Source of the DNA: Chryseobacterium sp.
GTDB lineage: Bacteria; Bacteroidota; Bacteroidia; Flavobacteriales; Weeksellaceae
Length of the DNA stretch: 64,000 bases
Assembly (NCBI RefSeq): GCF_008014695.1
Contig: NZ_VOXE01000002.1
Span: 186,001 to 250,000, forward strand
Direction: 5' to 3'
The position numbers and the translations under genes are program-made. Shown piece by piece: positions 16,388 through 25,410 of the stretch; within the stretch, counting starts at the first letter, position 1, and each line of letters begins with the position of its first letter. The notes beneath the pieces were generated by a model. That model worked only from the letters and a program-made list of their open reading frames with translations. It did not search any database and was not told where the DNA came from.

Positions 16388-18151
16388 ATGAATATCAAAG
16401 ACCTTATCCAGCATAAAATTTCCGAAATTATCCGGAGTACCTATCAGATCAATGACCTTAAGCTGGAGGTCCAGCAGAACAAAACGGAGTTTGAAGGCGA
16501 CTTCACCATCGTAACTTTTCCGCTCGTCAAACTTCTAAAAAAAGGCCCCGATTTAATTGCGGTAGAACTCGGTAACGCACTTTCTGCACAGGCAGATTTT
16601 GTACAAAGTTATAATGTTGTAAAAGGTTTTTTAAACCTCACGATTAAGAATAACTTCTTTTTCAGCAATTTCAGAAATCTTCAGCAGAATTTCGGCGCTG
16701 TTCAGCCAAAAAATCAGACGGTGATGGTAGAATATTCTTCTCCCAACACCAACAAGCCCCTGCATTTGGGCCATATCCGTAACAATCTTTTGGGATTTTC
16801 GGTCGCTCAGATACTTAAAGAAGATGGGTACAATGTGTTAAAAACCCAGATTATCAACGACCGGGGTATTCACATCTGCAAATCGATGTTGGCGTGGGAA
16901 AAATTCGGAAACGGACAGACACCGGAATCCACTCATCTCAAGGGTGATAAATTCGTTGGGAATTACTATGTGGAATTCGATAAAAATTATAAAAAGCAAA
17001 TTTCAGAACTTATAGCGTCAGGGAGTGATGAAGAATCGGCAAAGAAAAATGCGCAGCTTATTCAGGAAGCGCAGAAAATGCTTCTAGACTGGGAAAAAGG
17101 CGATGCTCATGTGAGGGATCTCTGGAATGAAATGAACTCCTGGGTTTATGCAGGTTTTGCGGAAACCTATAAAAGACTTGGAGTCGATTTCGATATGGTG
17201 CAGTACGAAAGCAATACCTATATTTTGGGTAAAGATTTAATTCACGAAGGCTTGAATAACGGCGTTCTGTACCGCAAGGAAGACGGATCGGTGTGGTGCG
17301 ATCTTACTGAAGAAGGACTCGATCATAAACTGCTTCTCCGTTCTGATGGTACCTCCGTGTACATGACTCAGGATTTGGGCACCGCAGTGGAACGTTTTAA
17401 AGAGAATGATATTCAGAAACTGATTTACACGGTCGGGAATGAACAGGATTATCATTTTGATGTATTGTTTAAAATCCTTAAAAAACTGGGATATAAATGG
17501 GCTGAAAATCTGTTCCATCTATCTTACGGTATGGTAGAGCTTCCTGACGGCAAAATGAAGTCCCGTGAAGGGACGGTTGTAGATGCTGACGACCTTATGG
17601 AGGAAATGCACAGAACTGCCAAAGAGAAATCTCAGGAATTAGGGAAACTGGAAAATCTTTCTGACAAAGAAAAAGAGAAATCCTATGAAACGGTCGGAAT
17701 GGGCGCACTGAAATATTTTATGCTGAAAGTGGATCCGAAGAAAAAAATGCTCTTTAATCCGGCTGAAAGTATCGATTTTAACGGGAATACAGGGCCTTTC
17801 ATCCAGTATACCTATGCAAGGATCCAGTCGCTGCTCAATAAGGCGGATTTTAAAGCTGGTGAGGCTGAAGCTGATTATGATCTGAACGCATCTGAAAAAG
17901 AATTGATCATGCAGCTGTCTAACTATAAAGAAGTCATTTCAAAAGCTGCTGAAGTTTTAAGTCCCGCTTTAGTTGCGAATTATCTTTATGAACTCGTGAA
18001 GTCCTTCAATTCCTTTTATCAGAACAATCCGATGATGAAACAGGAGAACGAGGGAATCAAACAGTTCCGTCTCGAACTTTCTGCTTTAACTGGAAAAACA
18101 ATTAAAAAATCGTTGGAGCTTCTGGGAATCGGAACGGTAGACAGAATGTAA
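16388..18151 (+). CDS. argS: arginyl-tRNA synthetase
   Basis: The protein has 587 residues from the ATG at 16388; the in-frame upstream start lies inside a terminator and is rejected. The class I HIGH motif appears as HLGHIRNN after the ArgRS signature YSSPNTNKPLHLGH. The KMSKS equivalent is KMKSREG. The C-terminal anticodon-binding domain ends in LELLGIGTVDRM. It charges tRNA-Arg. It is a single transcription unit with its own -7 box and terminator. Confidence 0.97.
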   Translation: MNIKDLIQHKISEIIRSTYQINDLKLEVQQNKTEFEGDFTIVTFPLVKLLKKGPDLIAVELGNALSAQADFVQSYNVVKGFLNLTIKNNFFFSNFRNLQQNFGAVQPKNQTVMVEYSSPNTNKPLHLGHIRNNLLGFSVAQILKEDGYNVLKTQIINDRGIHICKSMLAWEKFGNGQTPESTHLKGDKFVGNYYVEFDKNYKKQISELIASGSDEESAKKNAQLIQEAQKMLLDWEKGDAHVRDLWNEMNSWVYAGFAETYKRLGVDFDMVQYESNTYILGKDLIHEGLNNGVLYRKEDGSVWCDLTEEGLDHKLLLRSDGTSVYMTQDLGTAVERFKENDIQKLIYTVGNEQDYHFDVLFKILKKLGYKWAENLFHLSYGMVELPDGKMKSREGTVVDADDLMEEMHRTAKEKSQELGKLENLSDKEKEKSYETVGMGALKYFMLKVDPKKKMLFNPAESIDFNGNTGPFIQYTYARIQSLLNKADFKAGEAEADYDLNASEKELIMQLSNYKEVISKAAEVLSPALVANYLYELVKSFNSFYQNNPMMKQENEGIKQFRLELSALTGKTIKKSLELLGIGTVDRM

Positions 18152-18155
18152 AATA

Positions 18156-18189
18156 AAGAAGCCTTCTGAATTTCAGAAGGCTTCTTTTA
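18156..18189 (+). terminator. argS terminator
   Basis: A 15-bp near-perfect inverted repeat (18156-18170 with 18172-18186; core GCCTTCTGAA) is followed by TTT. It also faces the converging tRNA-Gln. Confidence 0.85.
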
Positions 18190-18194
18190 AATTG

Positions 18195-18265
18195 TAGACC
18201 CACAGGGATTCGAACCCCAACTGACGGTACCAAAAACCGAAGTGCTACCGTTACACCATGGGTCT
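18195..18265 (-). tRNA. tRNA-Gln (anticodon TTG)
   Basis: This 71-base cloverleaf is on the minus strand. The acceptor stem is AGACCCA/TGGGTCT with discriminator A. The anticodon loop TTTTGGT gives TTG, and the T-loop is GTTCGAATC. CCA is not encoded. The first anticodon-stem pair (27-43) is T-T, a mismatch. A full promoter lies upstream at 18280-18309. Confidence 0.95.
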
Positions 18266-18279
18266 CAATTATTGTGGTG

Positions 18280-18309
18280 CAAATTTAAAATAATTTTTAA
18301 TAACTGCAA
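18280..18309 (-). promoter_or_regulatory. tRNA-Gln promoter
   Basis: On the minus strand, TTG (18307-18309) and TAAATTTG (18280-18287) are separated by 19 bases. The tRNA begins 14 bases downstream. Confidence 0.7.
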
Positions 18310-18360
18310 ATAATTTCTTCATTTAAATACCAAAAATCTTTTAATAAATTTTTTCAGGAA

Positions 18361-19410
18361 ATGACCATTGATTTTAAGGACTTCAATATGAATCGTTTAT
18401 CAGACGAAAGTGATTTTGAAGAAAAAGTGCAAATTTTTCTAAAAGAGTGGTTTTCGCCGTCCAAAGCCGTCGCCGTACAGACTTCAGGCTCCACTGGCGC
18501 TCCGAAAATCTTTCAGATTGAAAAAAATAAGATGCTCAGTTCGGCACAAATGACCTGCGATTTCCTGAAACTGAAAGAAGGGGACTCGGCATTATTGTGC
18601 CTTCCGGTGGAATATATCTCCGGAAAGATGATGCTGGTACGTTCCATTTCACGAAAGCTGAAACTTACCGTTAAAAATCCGACCTCGAATCCATTGGAAA
18701 ATCTCAGTGAGGAATTTGATTTCTGCGCAATGTCTCCGCTGCAGGTTGAGAATTCGTTGGAGAAGATCCATTTGATCAGAAATCTTATTATTGGCGGTGC
18801 AAAGGTTTCAGAAAATTTAAAGCAAAAGATTCATCAGGCAGGATTGAAAAATTCAAAAATTTATGAGACCTACGGAATGTCTGAAACCCTTTCCCATATT
18901 GCACTGAAGCAAATTTATCCGGTTGTCGAAGAATATTTCACTGTTTTCAAAGGTATTGAAATTGATCTGGATGATAGAGGTTGTCTCATTATCAATGCGC
19001 CCAAACTCAGCCCGGAAATCATTCGGACTAATGATTTAGTTGAGTTAATTGGTGATCAAAAATTTAAATTCATCGGGCGGTTCGATAACGTCATCAATTC
19101 TGGGGGACTGAAGATTCATCCAGAAAAATTAGAAGCGTTGGTGAGTAAGAAACTTCCAAATGAAGTGGTGTTTTCTGCTTTAAATGATGAAAGGTTGGGG
19201 CAGAAATTGATCCTGATTGTAGAAGGTGAGGACTCAGAAGAATTAAGACATAAGATTGCAGATGTGTTGGATGAAATTGAAGTTTCACTGTCAAAAAACC
19301 ACAGGCCGAAAGAAATCTTTTACCTGCCCAAATTTTCGCGGATCCCAAACGGAAAGATTAACCGAAAAGAATTGTTAAATTTGGTTCAACCGTACCAGAC
19401 ATTACTTTAA
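18361..19410 (+). CDS. menE: o-succinylbenzoate-CoA ligase-like AMP-binding enzyme
   Basis: The protein has 349 residues, short for the ANL superfamily but usual for Bacteroidetes MenE. The ATP-binding P-loop is TSGSTGAPK and the middle motif is YETYGMSET. The C-terminal hinge is GRFDNVINSGGLKIHPEK, and a late Lys lies in IPNGKINRKEL. It activates o-succinylbenzoate with CoA in menaquinone synthesis. No other men gene lies in the window, so the pathway call rests on family likeness. arfB follows after 6 bases. Confidence 0.85.
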   Translation: MTIDFKDFNMNRLSDESDFEEKVQIFLKEWFSPSKAVAVQTSGSTGAPKIFQIEKNKMLSSAQMTCDFLKLKEGDSALLCLPVEYISGKMMLVRSISRKLKLTVKNPTSNPLENLSEEFDFCAMSPLQVENSLEKIHLIRNLIIGGAKVSENLKQKIHQAGLKNSKIYETYGMSETLSHIALKQIYPVVEEYFTVFKGIEIDLDDRGCLIINAPKLSPEIIRTNDLVELIGDQKFKFIGRFDNVINSGGLKIHPEKLEALVSKKLPNEVVFSALNDERLGQKLILIVEGEDSEELRHKIADVLDEIEVSLSKNHRPKEIFYLPKFSRIPNGKINRKELLNLVQPYQTLL

Positions 19411-19416
19411 TTATAA

Positions 19417-19809
19417 ATGAAAGATTTCTCAAAAGAGCTTACTTACAAAACCTCCCGCAGCAGCGGAGCAGGCGGACAGAACGTGAACAAAGTGGAAACC
19501 GCGGTTACAGTGATGTGGAAGCTTTCTGACACGGATTTTTTCAATGATGATGAAATAGAACTAATTTCTACAAAGCTTAAAAACAGAATCAACCTAGAAG
19601 GAATCCTGCAGCTTACCGTTTCAGAAAGCCGGACTCAGCTTCAGAACAAGAAAATTGCCACTGACAGAATTCTGGAAATCGTCAATAAGTCTTTAATTAA
19701 ACCCAAGCCGCGAAGAGCCACAAAACCTTCAAAAAGGCAGATTGAAAAAAGGATTACGGCAAAAAAACATCTGGGTGAAAAAAAAGAAAACCGGAAATTC
19801 AGGTTTTAG
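19417..19809 (+). CDS. arfB: ribosome rescue peptidyl-tRNA hydrolase ArfB
   Basis: The protein has 130 residues. The release-factor GGQ motif is at about 19-21 (SSGAGGQNVNKVETAV), with no codon-recognition domains. The C-terminal tail is strongly basic (KPKPRRATKPSKRQ onward); in ArfB this tail enters the empty mRNA channel of stalled ribosomes. It hydrolyses peptidyl-tRNA on stalled 70S ribosomes. It lies 6 bases after menE and probably shares its transcript. Confidence 0.93.
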   Translation: MKDFSKELTYKTSRSSGAGGQNVNKVETAVTVMWKLSDTDFFNDDEIELISTKLKNRINLEGILQLTVSESRTQLQNKKIATDRILEIVNKSLIKPKPRRATKPSKRQIEKRITAKKHLGEKKENRKFRF

Positions 19810-19845
19810 CAACTAAAATAGTTAACAGAAGTCTTATATATTTAA

Positions 19846-19879
19846 AAAAAATGTACAACTTTTTGAGTTGTACATTTTT
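19846..19879. terminator. bidirectional terminator between arfB and deoxyhypusine synthase homologue
   Basis: AAAATGTACAACT and AGTTGTACATTTT form a hairpin with loop TTTTG, flanked by A- and T-runs. It can serve both converging genes. Confidence 0.85.
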
Positions 19880-19900
19880 AATTTTTTAGGAAATGCTGAG

Positions 19901-20875
19901 CTAAGAATTCTCCAGAATATAAGAGAACATTAACGGTGCACAGATGGTGGCATCACTTTCAACGATAAACTTCGGTGTTGTGATATCCAGTTTTCCCCAT
20001 GTGATTTTTTCGTTGGGAACCGCCCCCGAATAAGAACCGTATGAAGTTGTGGAATCGGAAATCTGACAGAAATAAGACCAGAACGGAATGTCGTGCATTT
20101 CCATATCCTGATACAGCATTGGAACCACGCAGATCGGGAAATCACCTGCGATTCCACCACCAATCTGAAAGAATCCGACACCTTTTCCGCCTGAGTTTTT
20201 TGGATACCAGTCGGCCAGGTGAGTCATGTATTCAATACCGGATTTCATTGTAGAAGGCTGTAATTCTCCTTTGATGCAGTAACTCGCGAAAATATTTCCC
20301 ATTGTGGAATCTTCCCAGCCCGGTACAACAATCGGTAGGTTTTTTTCTGCAGCAGCAAGCATCCAGGAATTTTCTTTCGGAATTTCATAATATTGTTCCA
20401 GAACGCCAGATAAAAGCATTTTGTACATATATTCATGCGGAAAATATCTTTCTCCTTTCGTTTCGGCGTCTTTCCAGATTTCGAAGATGTGTTTCTGTAA
20501 CCTTCTAAAGGCTTCCTCTTCCGGAATACAGGTATCGGTCACCCTGTTCAGGCCTTTTTCCAGTAAAGCCCATTCCTGCTCCGGGGTCAGATCCCGGTAA
20601 TTGGGAACCCTTTCGTAATGGGAATGTGCTACGAGGTTCATGAGATCTTCTTCCAGATTGGCGCCGGTACAGGAGATGAACTGTACTTTGTCCTGACGGA
20701 TCATTTCCGCCAGAATTTTGCCGAGTTCGGCAGTTGACATGGCTCCGGCAAGGGTAATCATCATTTTTCCGCCGTCTTTCAGGTGGGCAACATATGCTTT
20801 GGAAGCGTCTACTAAAGCCGCAGCGTTGAAATGTAAATAGTATTTTTCGATAAATTCGGTAATCGGTTTATTCAT
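19901..20875 (-). CDS. deoxyhypusine synthase family protein
   Basis: The protein has 324 residues. The fold-wide features of deoxyhypusine synthase are visible: an NAD-site-like VPGWEDSTMGN, GGGIAGDFPICV, and near the C-terminus ITWGKLD, where K295 matches the catalytic Lys of the eukaryotic enzyme (WGK). The protein is otherwise the bacterial branch. Bacteria have no eIF5A, so the native reaction is probably polyamine-related, for example transfer of the aminobutyl group from spermidine to a small amine. No polyamine gene is adjacent. A TATCTTTG box lies upstream. Confidence 0.85.
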   Translation of the reverse strand: MNKPITEFIEKYYLHFNAAALVDASKAYVAHLKDGGKMMITLAGAMSTAELGKILAEMIRQDKVQFISCTGANLEEDLMNLVAHSHYERVPNYRDLTPEQEWALLEKGLNRVTDTCIPEEEAFRRLQKHIFEIWKDAETKGERYFPHEYMYKMLLSGVLEQYYEIPKENSWMLAAAEKNLPIVVPGWEDSTMGNIFASYCIKGELQPSTMKSGIEYMTHLADWYPKNSGGKGVGFFQIGGGIAGDFPICVVPMLYQDMEMHDIPFWSYFCQISDSTTSYGSYSGAVPNEKITWGKLDITTPKFIVESDATICAPLMFSYILENS

Positions 20876-20892
20876 AAATTTTTTGCTTTGCG

Positions 20893-20900
20893 CAAAGATA
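20893..20900 (-). promoter_or_regulatory. -7 box of deoxyhypusine synthase homologue
   Basis: TATCTTTG on the minus strand, 17 bases before the ATG at 20875. No clear -33 TTG. Confidence 0.45.
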
Positions 20901-20916
20901 AGAATTTATAAAATCT

Positions 20917-20924
20917 TAATTTTG
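20917..20924 (+). promoter_or_regulatory. -7 box of ATL gene, 4 bases before ATG
   Basis: TAATTTTG ends 4 bases before the ATG at 20929. Use of this box would give a leaderless or nearly leaderless mRNA. Confidence 0.45.
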
Positions 20925-20928
20925 AAGG

Positions 20929-21234
20929 ATGGATGAAATGTTCAGAAAACAGGTTTTTGAAATCATCATGATGATTCCGGAAGGACGCGTGACGAGCTAC
21001 GGCGCGATTGCGAAAGCAGTTGGTTATCCGAACCATGCGCGTCATGTTGGCAACGCTTTGAGAAACTATGAAGTAAATTTTCCTGCGCACCGGGTTTGCA
21101 ATTCGTCTGGACACATTACGGCCAGTTGTCTGGATGAATTCACTGAAAAGTTAGGTAAAGAAGGAATTAAAGTGAAAGGAAACAGCATCCAGGATTTTAG
21201 AAAGATTTTCTGGAATCCTTTGGAGGAATTGTGA
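20929..21234 (+). CDS. alkyltransferase-like protein (MGMT fold, no catalytic Cys)
   Basis: The protein has 101 residues, a single MGMT DNA-binding domain. The family landmarks are Y24 (VTSYGAIA) and the Arg finger R38 (ARHVGNALR), but the active-site PCHR is P52-A53-H54-R55, so the alkyl-accepting Cys is replaced by Ala. This is the pattern of alkyltransferase-like proteins, which bind and flip O6-alkylguanine without repairing it and hand the lesion to nucleotide excision repair. It is divergent from the deoxyhypusine synthase homologue. A later in-frame Met (residue 4) is a possible alternative start. Confidence 0.9.
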   Translation: MDEMFRKQVFEIIMMIPEGRVTSYGAIAKAVGYPNHARHVGNALRNYEVNFPAHRVCNSSGHITASCLDEFTEKLGKEGIKVKGNSIQDFRKIFWNPLEEL

Positions 21235-21400
21235 GGTCTTTTTTATTAAATACTAAAGTTTATTTCCTTGCTTCTACATTATCTATGAAAAATTTGTTCT
21301 ACTCTTGTTTTTTAGTTGTGCTAACTTAGTTGTACTGATATAACAAACGAAGCGAATTAATTCAGGAAATGGCTTGTATCGGAGTTTTTAAAATTGAAAA

Positions 21401-22198
21401 ATGCATAAATTCTATATCACAATATCATTTTTAACAGGTATTTTGAGTTTCGGTCAAAATAAAGTTGACAGTTCTTACTTGCAGTGTAAATACCAAATGA
21501 TTTTTTTAGTAGATACTTTGGATGTTTCTACTACACAAGATGAGTTAACTAGCCTTTTAATCGGGAAAAATGTGTCATTATTCAGGAGTGATCTAAAGAT
21601 AAAACAGGATTCCTTAACTAAGAAAGCGATTGGATATGCTTTTAATACTATAAAGAATGGAGGGATAATTTCCCCTGATTTTTCTAATATTAAAAGAGCG
21701 AAATTTCAGCCGGAAGTATACAGAAAAAACGGGATCGTGAAAGTTTATTCGAAAATACTTAATAATGTATTTGTCTTTGAACCGATCAACAAAACGGTGT
21801 GGAAACTAATTGATGAAACGAAGTCTATAAATGGATATGTTTGTCATAAAGCTGTCGGAAAGTACGGTAGTAGAAATATTGTTGCATGGTATTCCAAAGA
21901 TATTACGATTCCTGAAGGCCCATATAATTTTAAAGGCTTGCCAGGACTCATCATTGAACTGTATGACGAGAAAAAATTTTATCACTTTACCCTGAGTTAT
22001 CTTCAAAAAGAAAAACTTCCGATCACTCTTTTAAATGACGCAATTGAAACCACATACGAGAAATATATAAAAAGGCGAAAAGATGTGGAAAATGATCCTT
22101 CCGGTAACTTTAATGCCGTTTCGAGAATTCCTGTTTCAAAAGAGGATGAGAAAAGGCTGATTCAACGCATGAAGCATAAAAACAATTATTTGGATTAA
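21401..22198 (+). CDS. GLPGLI family protein
   Basis: The protein has 265 residues. A signal peptide ends ILSFGQ. The family motif appears as FKGLPGLIIELYD near residue 190, preceded by the usual AWYSKDI and GPYNFKGLPG context. GLPGLI proteins are Bacteroidetes-specific, exported and of unknown function. There is no visible operon partner. The 166 bases upstream hold no gene apart from a 14-codon ORF at about 21285 that is not convincing. Confidence 0.88.
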   Translation: MHKFYITISFLTGILSFGQNKVDSSYLQCKYQMIFLVDTLDVSTTQDELTSLLIGKNVSLFRSDLKIKQDSLTKKAIGYAFNTIKNGGIISPDFSNIKRAKFQPEVYRKNGIVKVYSKILNNVFVFEPINKTVWKLIDETKSINGYVCHKAVGKYGSRNIVAWYSKDITIPEGPYNFKGLPGLIIELYDEKKFYHFTLSYLQKEKLPITLLNDAIETTYEKYIKRRKDVENDPSGNFNAVSRIPVSKEDEKRLIQRMKHKNNYLD

Positions 22199-22229
22199 TG
22201 TGTTTTTATTGCAATGTTAACTTGAAAAT

Positions 22230-22260
22230 AAATTCGGCGGAGCCAAAGGCTCCGCCGAAT
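22230..22260 (-). terminator. htpG terminator
   Basis: A perfect 13-bp stem, ATTCGGCGGAGCC (22232-22244) / GGCTCCGCCGAAT (22248-22260), has a 3-base loop. Read on the minus strand it is followed by TTTATTTT. It also lies after the converging GLPGLI gene. Confidence 0.8.
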
Positions 22261-22303
22261 CAGTATAAAGTCTGTAAAGGCCTAACTTAAAAGTTTCCCA
22301 AAA

Positions 22304-24199
22304 TTATTTCGCCAGTTCATGATAGCTTCTCTGGATAAAATCCGTCAGATCTTTTCCTTTCAGAAGATTCTGAGATAATTTAGCCAGATCCAAAGCCTGC
22401 TTAATATGAGCTGTTTTTTCCTCCGTATTCTCGGTTTTTAAAATTTTTCCGGCAAGTTCGCTGTTCGTATTCACCACCAGATTATACATTTCAGGGAAAC
22501 CTCCCATCCCGAACATTCCGCCACCACCGGTCGCTTGCATGTCTTTCATTCGGCGCATAAATTCAGGTTGGGTAATGATGAATGGAGCATCGGTACTGTC
22601 CAAATCTTCCAGCTGAACCGCGAATTTTGTATCAGAAATACTTTCTTCCACATTTTTTTTCAGTGATTCCTTTTCGGTTTCACTGAGTTTTGAAATTACA
22701 GGTTCATCTTTTTTAATCAGATTGTTTACGTGGTCGGCATCCACCCTTGCAAACTGGATTTTTTCTTTTGTAGTTTCCAGTTTCTGGATCAGATGCGGCA
22801 CAATCGGCGAATCCAGAAGCAGCACTTCATAGCCTTTGTCTTTCGCAGCCTGAACGTAACTGTGCTGATCATGCTCATTTGTTGCATAAAGAATCACCAG
22901 ATTTCCTTCTTTGTCGGTCTGGTTGGCCTTGATTTTTTCTTCGAGTTCATTCCAGAGGAAATATTGACCGTCAACGTTCGGATATAACGCGAATTTATCA
23001 GATTTTTCCGCAAATTTCTCTTCCGAAATAATTCCGTATTCAATAACGATTTTAATGTCGTTCCATTTTTTCTCGAAATCTTCACGATTTTCATTGATAA
23101 GCGAAGCCATTTTGTCGCCCACTTTTTTGGTGATGTAAGAAGAGATTTTCTTCACCGCCCCGTCAGCCTGAAGGTAAGAACGGGAGACATTCAGCGGAAT
23201 GTCAGGAGAATCGATCACTCCTCTCAGAAGCATTAGAAAATCCGGAACGATTCCTTTGACCTCGTCCGTTACATATACCTGGTTTTGATAAAGCTGGATT
23301 TTGTCTTTTTCGATATTCAGGTTGTTTGCCAGTTTTGGGAAGAAGAGAATTCCGGTCAGGTTGAACGGATAATCGACATTTAAATGAATGTGGAACAAAG
23401 GATCCTCGAACTGCATCGGATACAGTTCCCTGTAAAAATTCCGGTAATCTTCATCTTTAAGTTCAGCCGGAGCTTTCGTCCACGCCGGTGTCGGATTGTT
23501 GATGATATTATCCACTTCCTTCGTTTCCGGTTTTGCATCTTCTGCGGCGTCTTCCGGCAAAGGCAAGGTTTCTTTTTTGGTTCCGAATTTAATGGGAACC
23601 GGCATGAATCGGTTATATTTCAGTAAAAGTTCCCGAATTCTGGATTCTTCCAGGAATTCTGTGGAATCTTCTGCGATGTGGAGGATGATTTCAGTACCCC
23701 TGTCGGTTTTGTCGGTGGTTTCTTCCAGAGAGAATTCCGGACTGCCGTCGCAGATCCATCGCACAGCCGGTTCACTATCTTTAAAAGATTTGGTAATCAG
23801 TTCCACTTTTTCGGCAACCATGAAAGCTGAGTAAAAACCTAGACCGAAATGGCCGATGATTCCTGAATCTTTGGCAGTGTCTTTATATTTTTCAAGGAAC
23901 TCTTCTGCTCCTGAAAAAGCCACCTGATTAATGTATTTTTCAACCTCTTCACCAGTCATCCCGATTCCCTGGTCAATAATGTGGAGTTTCTTATTTTCCT
24001 TATCGATTTTTACTTCAATGTACGGATTGCCGTAATCTACCTTCGCTTCACCAATGTTGGTGAGGTGTTTCAATTTTAAAGTAGCATCGGTCGCATTGGA
24101 AATCAACTCCCGCAGGAATATTTCGTGATCGCTGTAGAGAAACTTTTTAATCAGCGGAAAAATATTTTCCACTGAAACATTGATATTTCCTTTCGTCAT
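22304..24199 (-). CDS. htpG: molecular chaperone HtpG (Hsp90)
   Basis: The protein has 631 residues, full length. The GHKL ATPase motifs are ELISNATDA, DQGIGMT and GHFGLGFYSAF in the N-terminal 130 residues. The middle domain has the conserved Arg in NVSRSYLQ. The C-terminal dimer domain contains a Gly-Met-rich loop near GGGGMFGMGG. It is an ATP-dependent chaperone in the cytosol. It is transcribed alone, with a terminator downstream. No CIRCE-type operator was seen upstream. Confidence 0.97.
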   Translation of the reverse strand: MTKGNINVSVENIFPLIKKFLYSDHEIFLRELISNATDATLKLKHLTNIGEAKVDYGNPYIEVKIDKENKKLHIIDQGIGMTGEEVEKYINQVAFSGAEEFLEKYKDTAKDSGIIGHFGLGFYSAFMVAEKVELITKSFKDSEPAVRWICDGSPEFSLEETTDKTDRGTEIILHIAEDSTEFLEESRIRELLLKYNRFMPVPIKFGTKKETLPLPEDAAEDAKPETKEVDNIINNPTPAWTKAPAELKDEDYRNFYRELYPMQFEDPLFHIHLNVDYPFNLTGILFFPKLANNLNIEKDKIQLYQNQVYVTDEVKGIVPDFLMLLRGVIDSPDIPLNVSRSYLQADGAVKKISSYITKKVGDKMASLINENREDFEKKWNDIKIVIEYGIISEEKFAEKSDKFALYPNVDGQYFLWNELEEKIKANQTDKEGNLVILYATNEHDQHSYVQAAKDKGYEVLLLDSPIVPHLIQKLETTKEKIQFARVDADHVNNLIKKDEPVISKLSETEKESLKKNVEESISDTKFAVQLEDLDSTDAPFIITQPEFMRRMKDMQATGGGGMFGMGGFPEMYNLVVNTNSELAGKILKTENTEEKTAHIKQALDLAKLSQNLLKGKDLTDFIQRSYHELAK

Positions 24200-24290
24200 A
24201 ATTTTAAGATTTTTATTCCCGGTTCATTTTTCAAAAAAAATACCAGATTGAAGAAAATGACATTTTGACATTTTCTGTGAAGAGATGAGA

Positions 24291-24318
24291 AAAAAAAGAC
24301 AGCGCGTAGCTGTCTTTT
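24291..24318 (-). terminator. recA terminator
   Basis: Stem AAAAGACAGC (24294-24303) / GCTGTCTTTT (24309-24318) with a 5-base loop; on the minus strand a run of T follows. Confidence 0.85.
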
Positions 24319-24337
24319 AAATTTAATTGATTCTGAA

Positions 24338-25339
24338 TTATTTGTTCAGCAAATGTTCTTTGATCTTGCCTTCAAGTTCTTCCGCAAGTTCAGGATTGTC
24401 TTTCAGCATGTCTCTTACGGCATCACGTCCCTGACCAAGTTTTGTTTCGTCGTAGCTGAACCATGAACCGCTTTTTTTCACGATGCCTGTTTCTACAGCC
24501 ATATCCAGAATTTCTCCCACTTTCGAAACCCCTTCGCCGTACATAATGTCGAACTCCGCCATTTTGAAAGGTGGTGCGACTTTGTTTTTCACAATTTTTA
24601 CTTTCACACGGCTTCCTACAGCTTCGTCCCCGGTTTTAATAGGCGCACTGGCTTTTCGGATGTCGATTCTTACAGATGCGTAAAACTTCAAGGCGTTTCC
24701 GCCGGTAGTGGTTTCAGGATTTCCGAACATTACCCCGATTTTTTCCCTCAATTGGTTGATGAAAATTACGGTACATTTTGTTTTGGAAATTGTAGCGGTC
24801 AATTTTCTCAGTGCCTGAGACATCAGCCTTGCGTGAAGCCCCATTTTCGAATCACCCATTTCCCCTTCAATTTCCGCTTTTGGCGTTAATGCCGCAACCG
24901 AGTCAATCACCACGATATCGATGGCGCCTGAACGGATTAAATTATCGGCAATTTCCAAAGCCTGCTCTCCGTTGTCGGGTTGTGAAATGATTAAATCATC
25001 AAGATTGATCCCGAGTTTGGAAGCGTAATGTCTGTCGAAAGCATGTTCCGCATCAATGAAAGCAGCGATTCCGCCGGCTTTCTGCGCTTCTGCGATCGCG
25101 TGCAAGGTTAAGGTGGTTTTACCTGAAGATTCAGGGCCGTAAATTTCGATCACTCTACCTCTAGGATAACCGCCAACTCCTAAAGCCAGATCCAGACCGA
25201 GTGAACCGGAAGGAATGACTTCGATGGAAGTGTCAACGGAAGCATCTCCCAAAGTCATGACCGTTCCTTTTCCGTATGTTTTATCAAGCTTTTCAAGCAC
25301 CAGTGCCAGTGCTTTTTTCTTATCGTCAGTACTGCTCAT
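24338..25339 (-). CDS. recA: recombinase RecA
   Basis: The protein has 333 residues, full length. Walker A is GPESSGKTT, Walker B ends VVIDSVAAL, and the DNA-binding loop region contains [20 protein letters not shown]. It catalyses strand exchange and co-cleaves LexA-type repressors in many bacteria. A -7 box lies 19 bases upstream and a terminator downstream, so it is monocistronic. I saw no SOS-type palindrome upstream, but the flavobacterial LexA site is not something I can recognise with confidence. Confidence 0.98.
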   Translation of the reverse strand: MSSTDDKKKALALVLEKLDKTYGKGTVMTLGDASVDTSIEVIPSGSLGLDLALGVGGYPRGRVIEIYGPESSGKTTLTLHAIAEAQKAGGIAAFIDAEHAFDRHYASKLGINLDDLIISQPDNGEQALEIADNLIRSGAIDIVVIDSVAALTPKAEIEGEMGDSKMGLHARLMSQALRKLTATISKTKCTVIFINQLREKIGVMFGNPETTTGGNALKFYASVRIDIRKASAPIKTGDEAVGSRVKVKIVKNKVAPPFKMAEFDIMYGEGVSKVGEILDMAVETGIVKKSGSWFSYDETKLGQGRDAVRDMLKDNPELAEELEGKIKEHLLNK

Positions 25340-25358
25340 TTGTATATTTATATTTATA

Positions 25359-25366
25359 CAAAAATA
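25359..25366 (-). promoter_or_regulatory. -7 box of recA
   Basis: TATTTTTG on the minus strand, 19 bases before the ATG at 25339. Confidence 0.5.
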
Positions 25367-25410
25367 CGGAATTCTTCTTTATTTTATCCTATAAAATTCT
25401 CAAAAACTGC

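Noticed and set aside
19417-19809. Possible truncated release factor pseudogene
   Set aside because: A GGQ domain plus a basic tail with no codon-recognition domain is the complete ArfB form, not a broken RF.
21285-21330. 14-codon ORF resembling a signal peptide before the GLPGLI gene
   Set aside because: Very short and unsupported; likely chance.
22232-22260. Strong hairpin as a possible repeat element or attachment site
   Set aside because: Its place right after htpG, with T-rich sequence on the minus strand, fits an ordinary terminator, and I saw no second copy.
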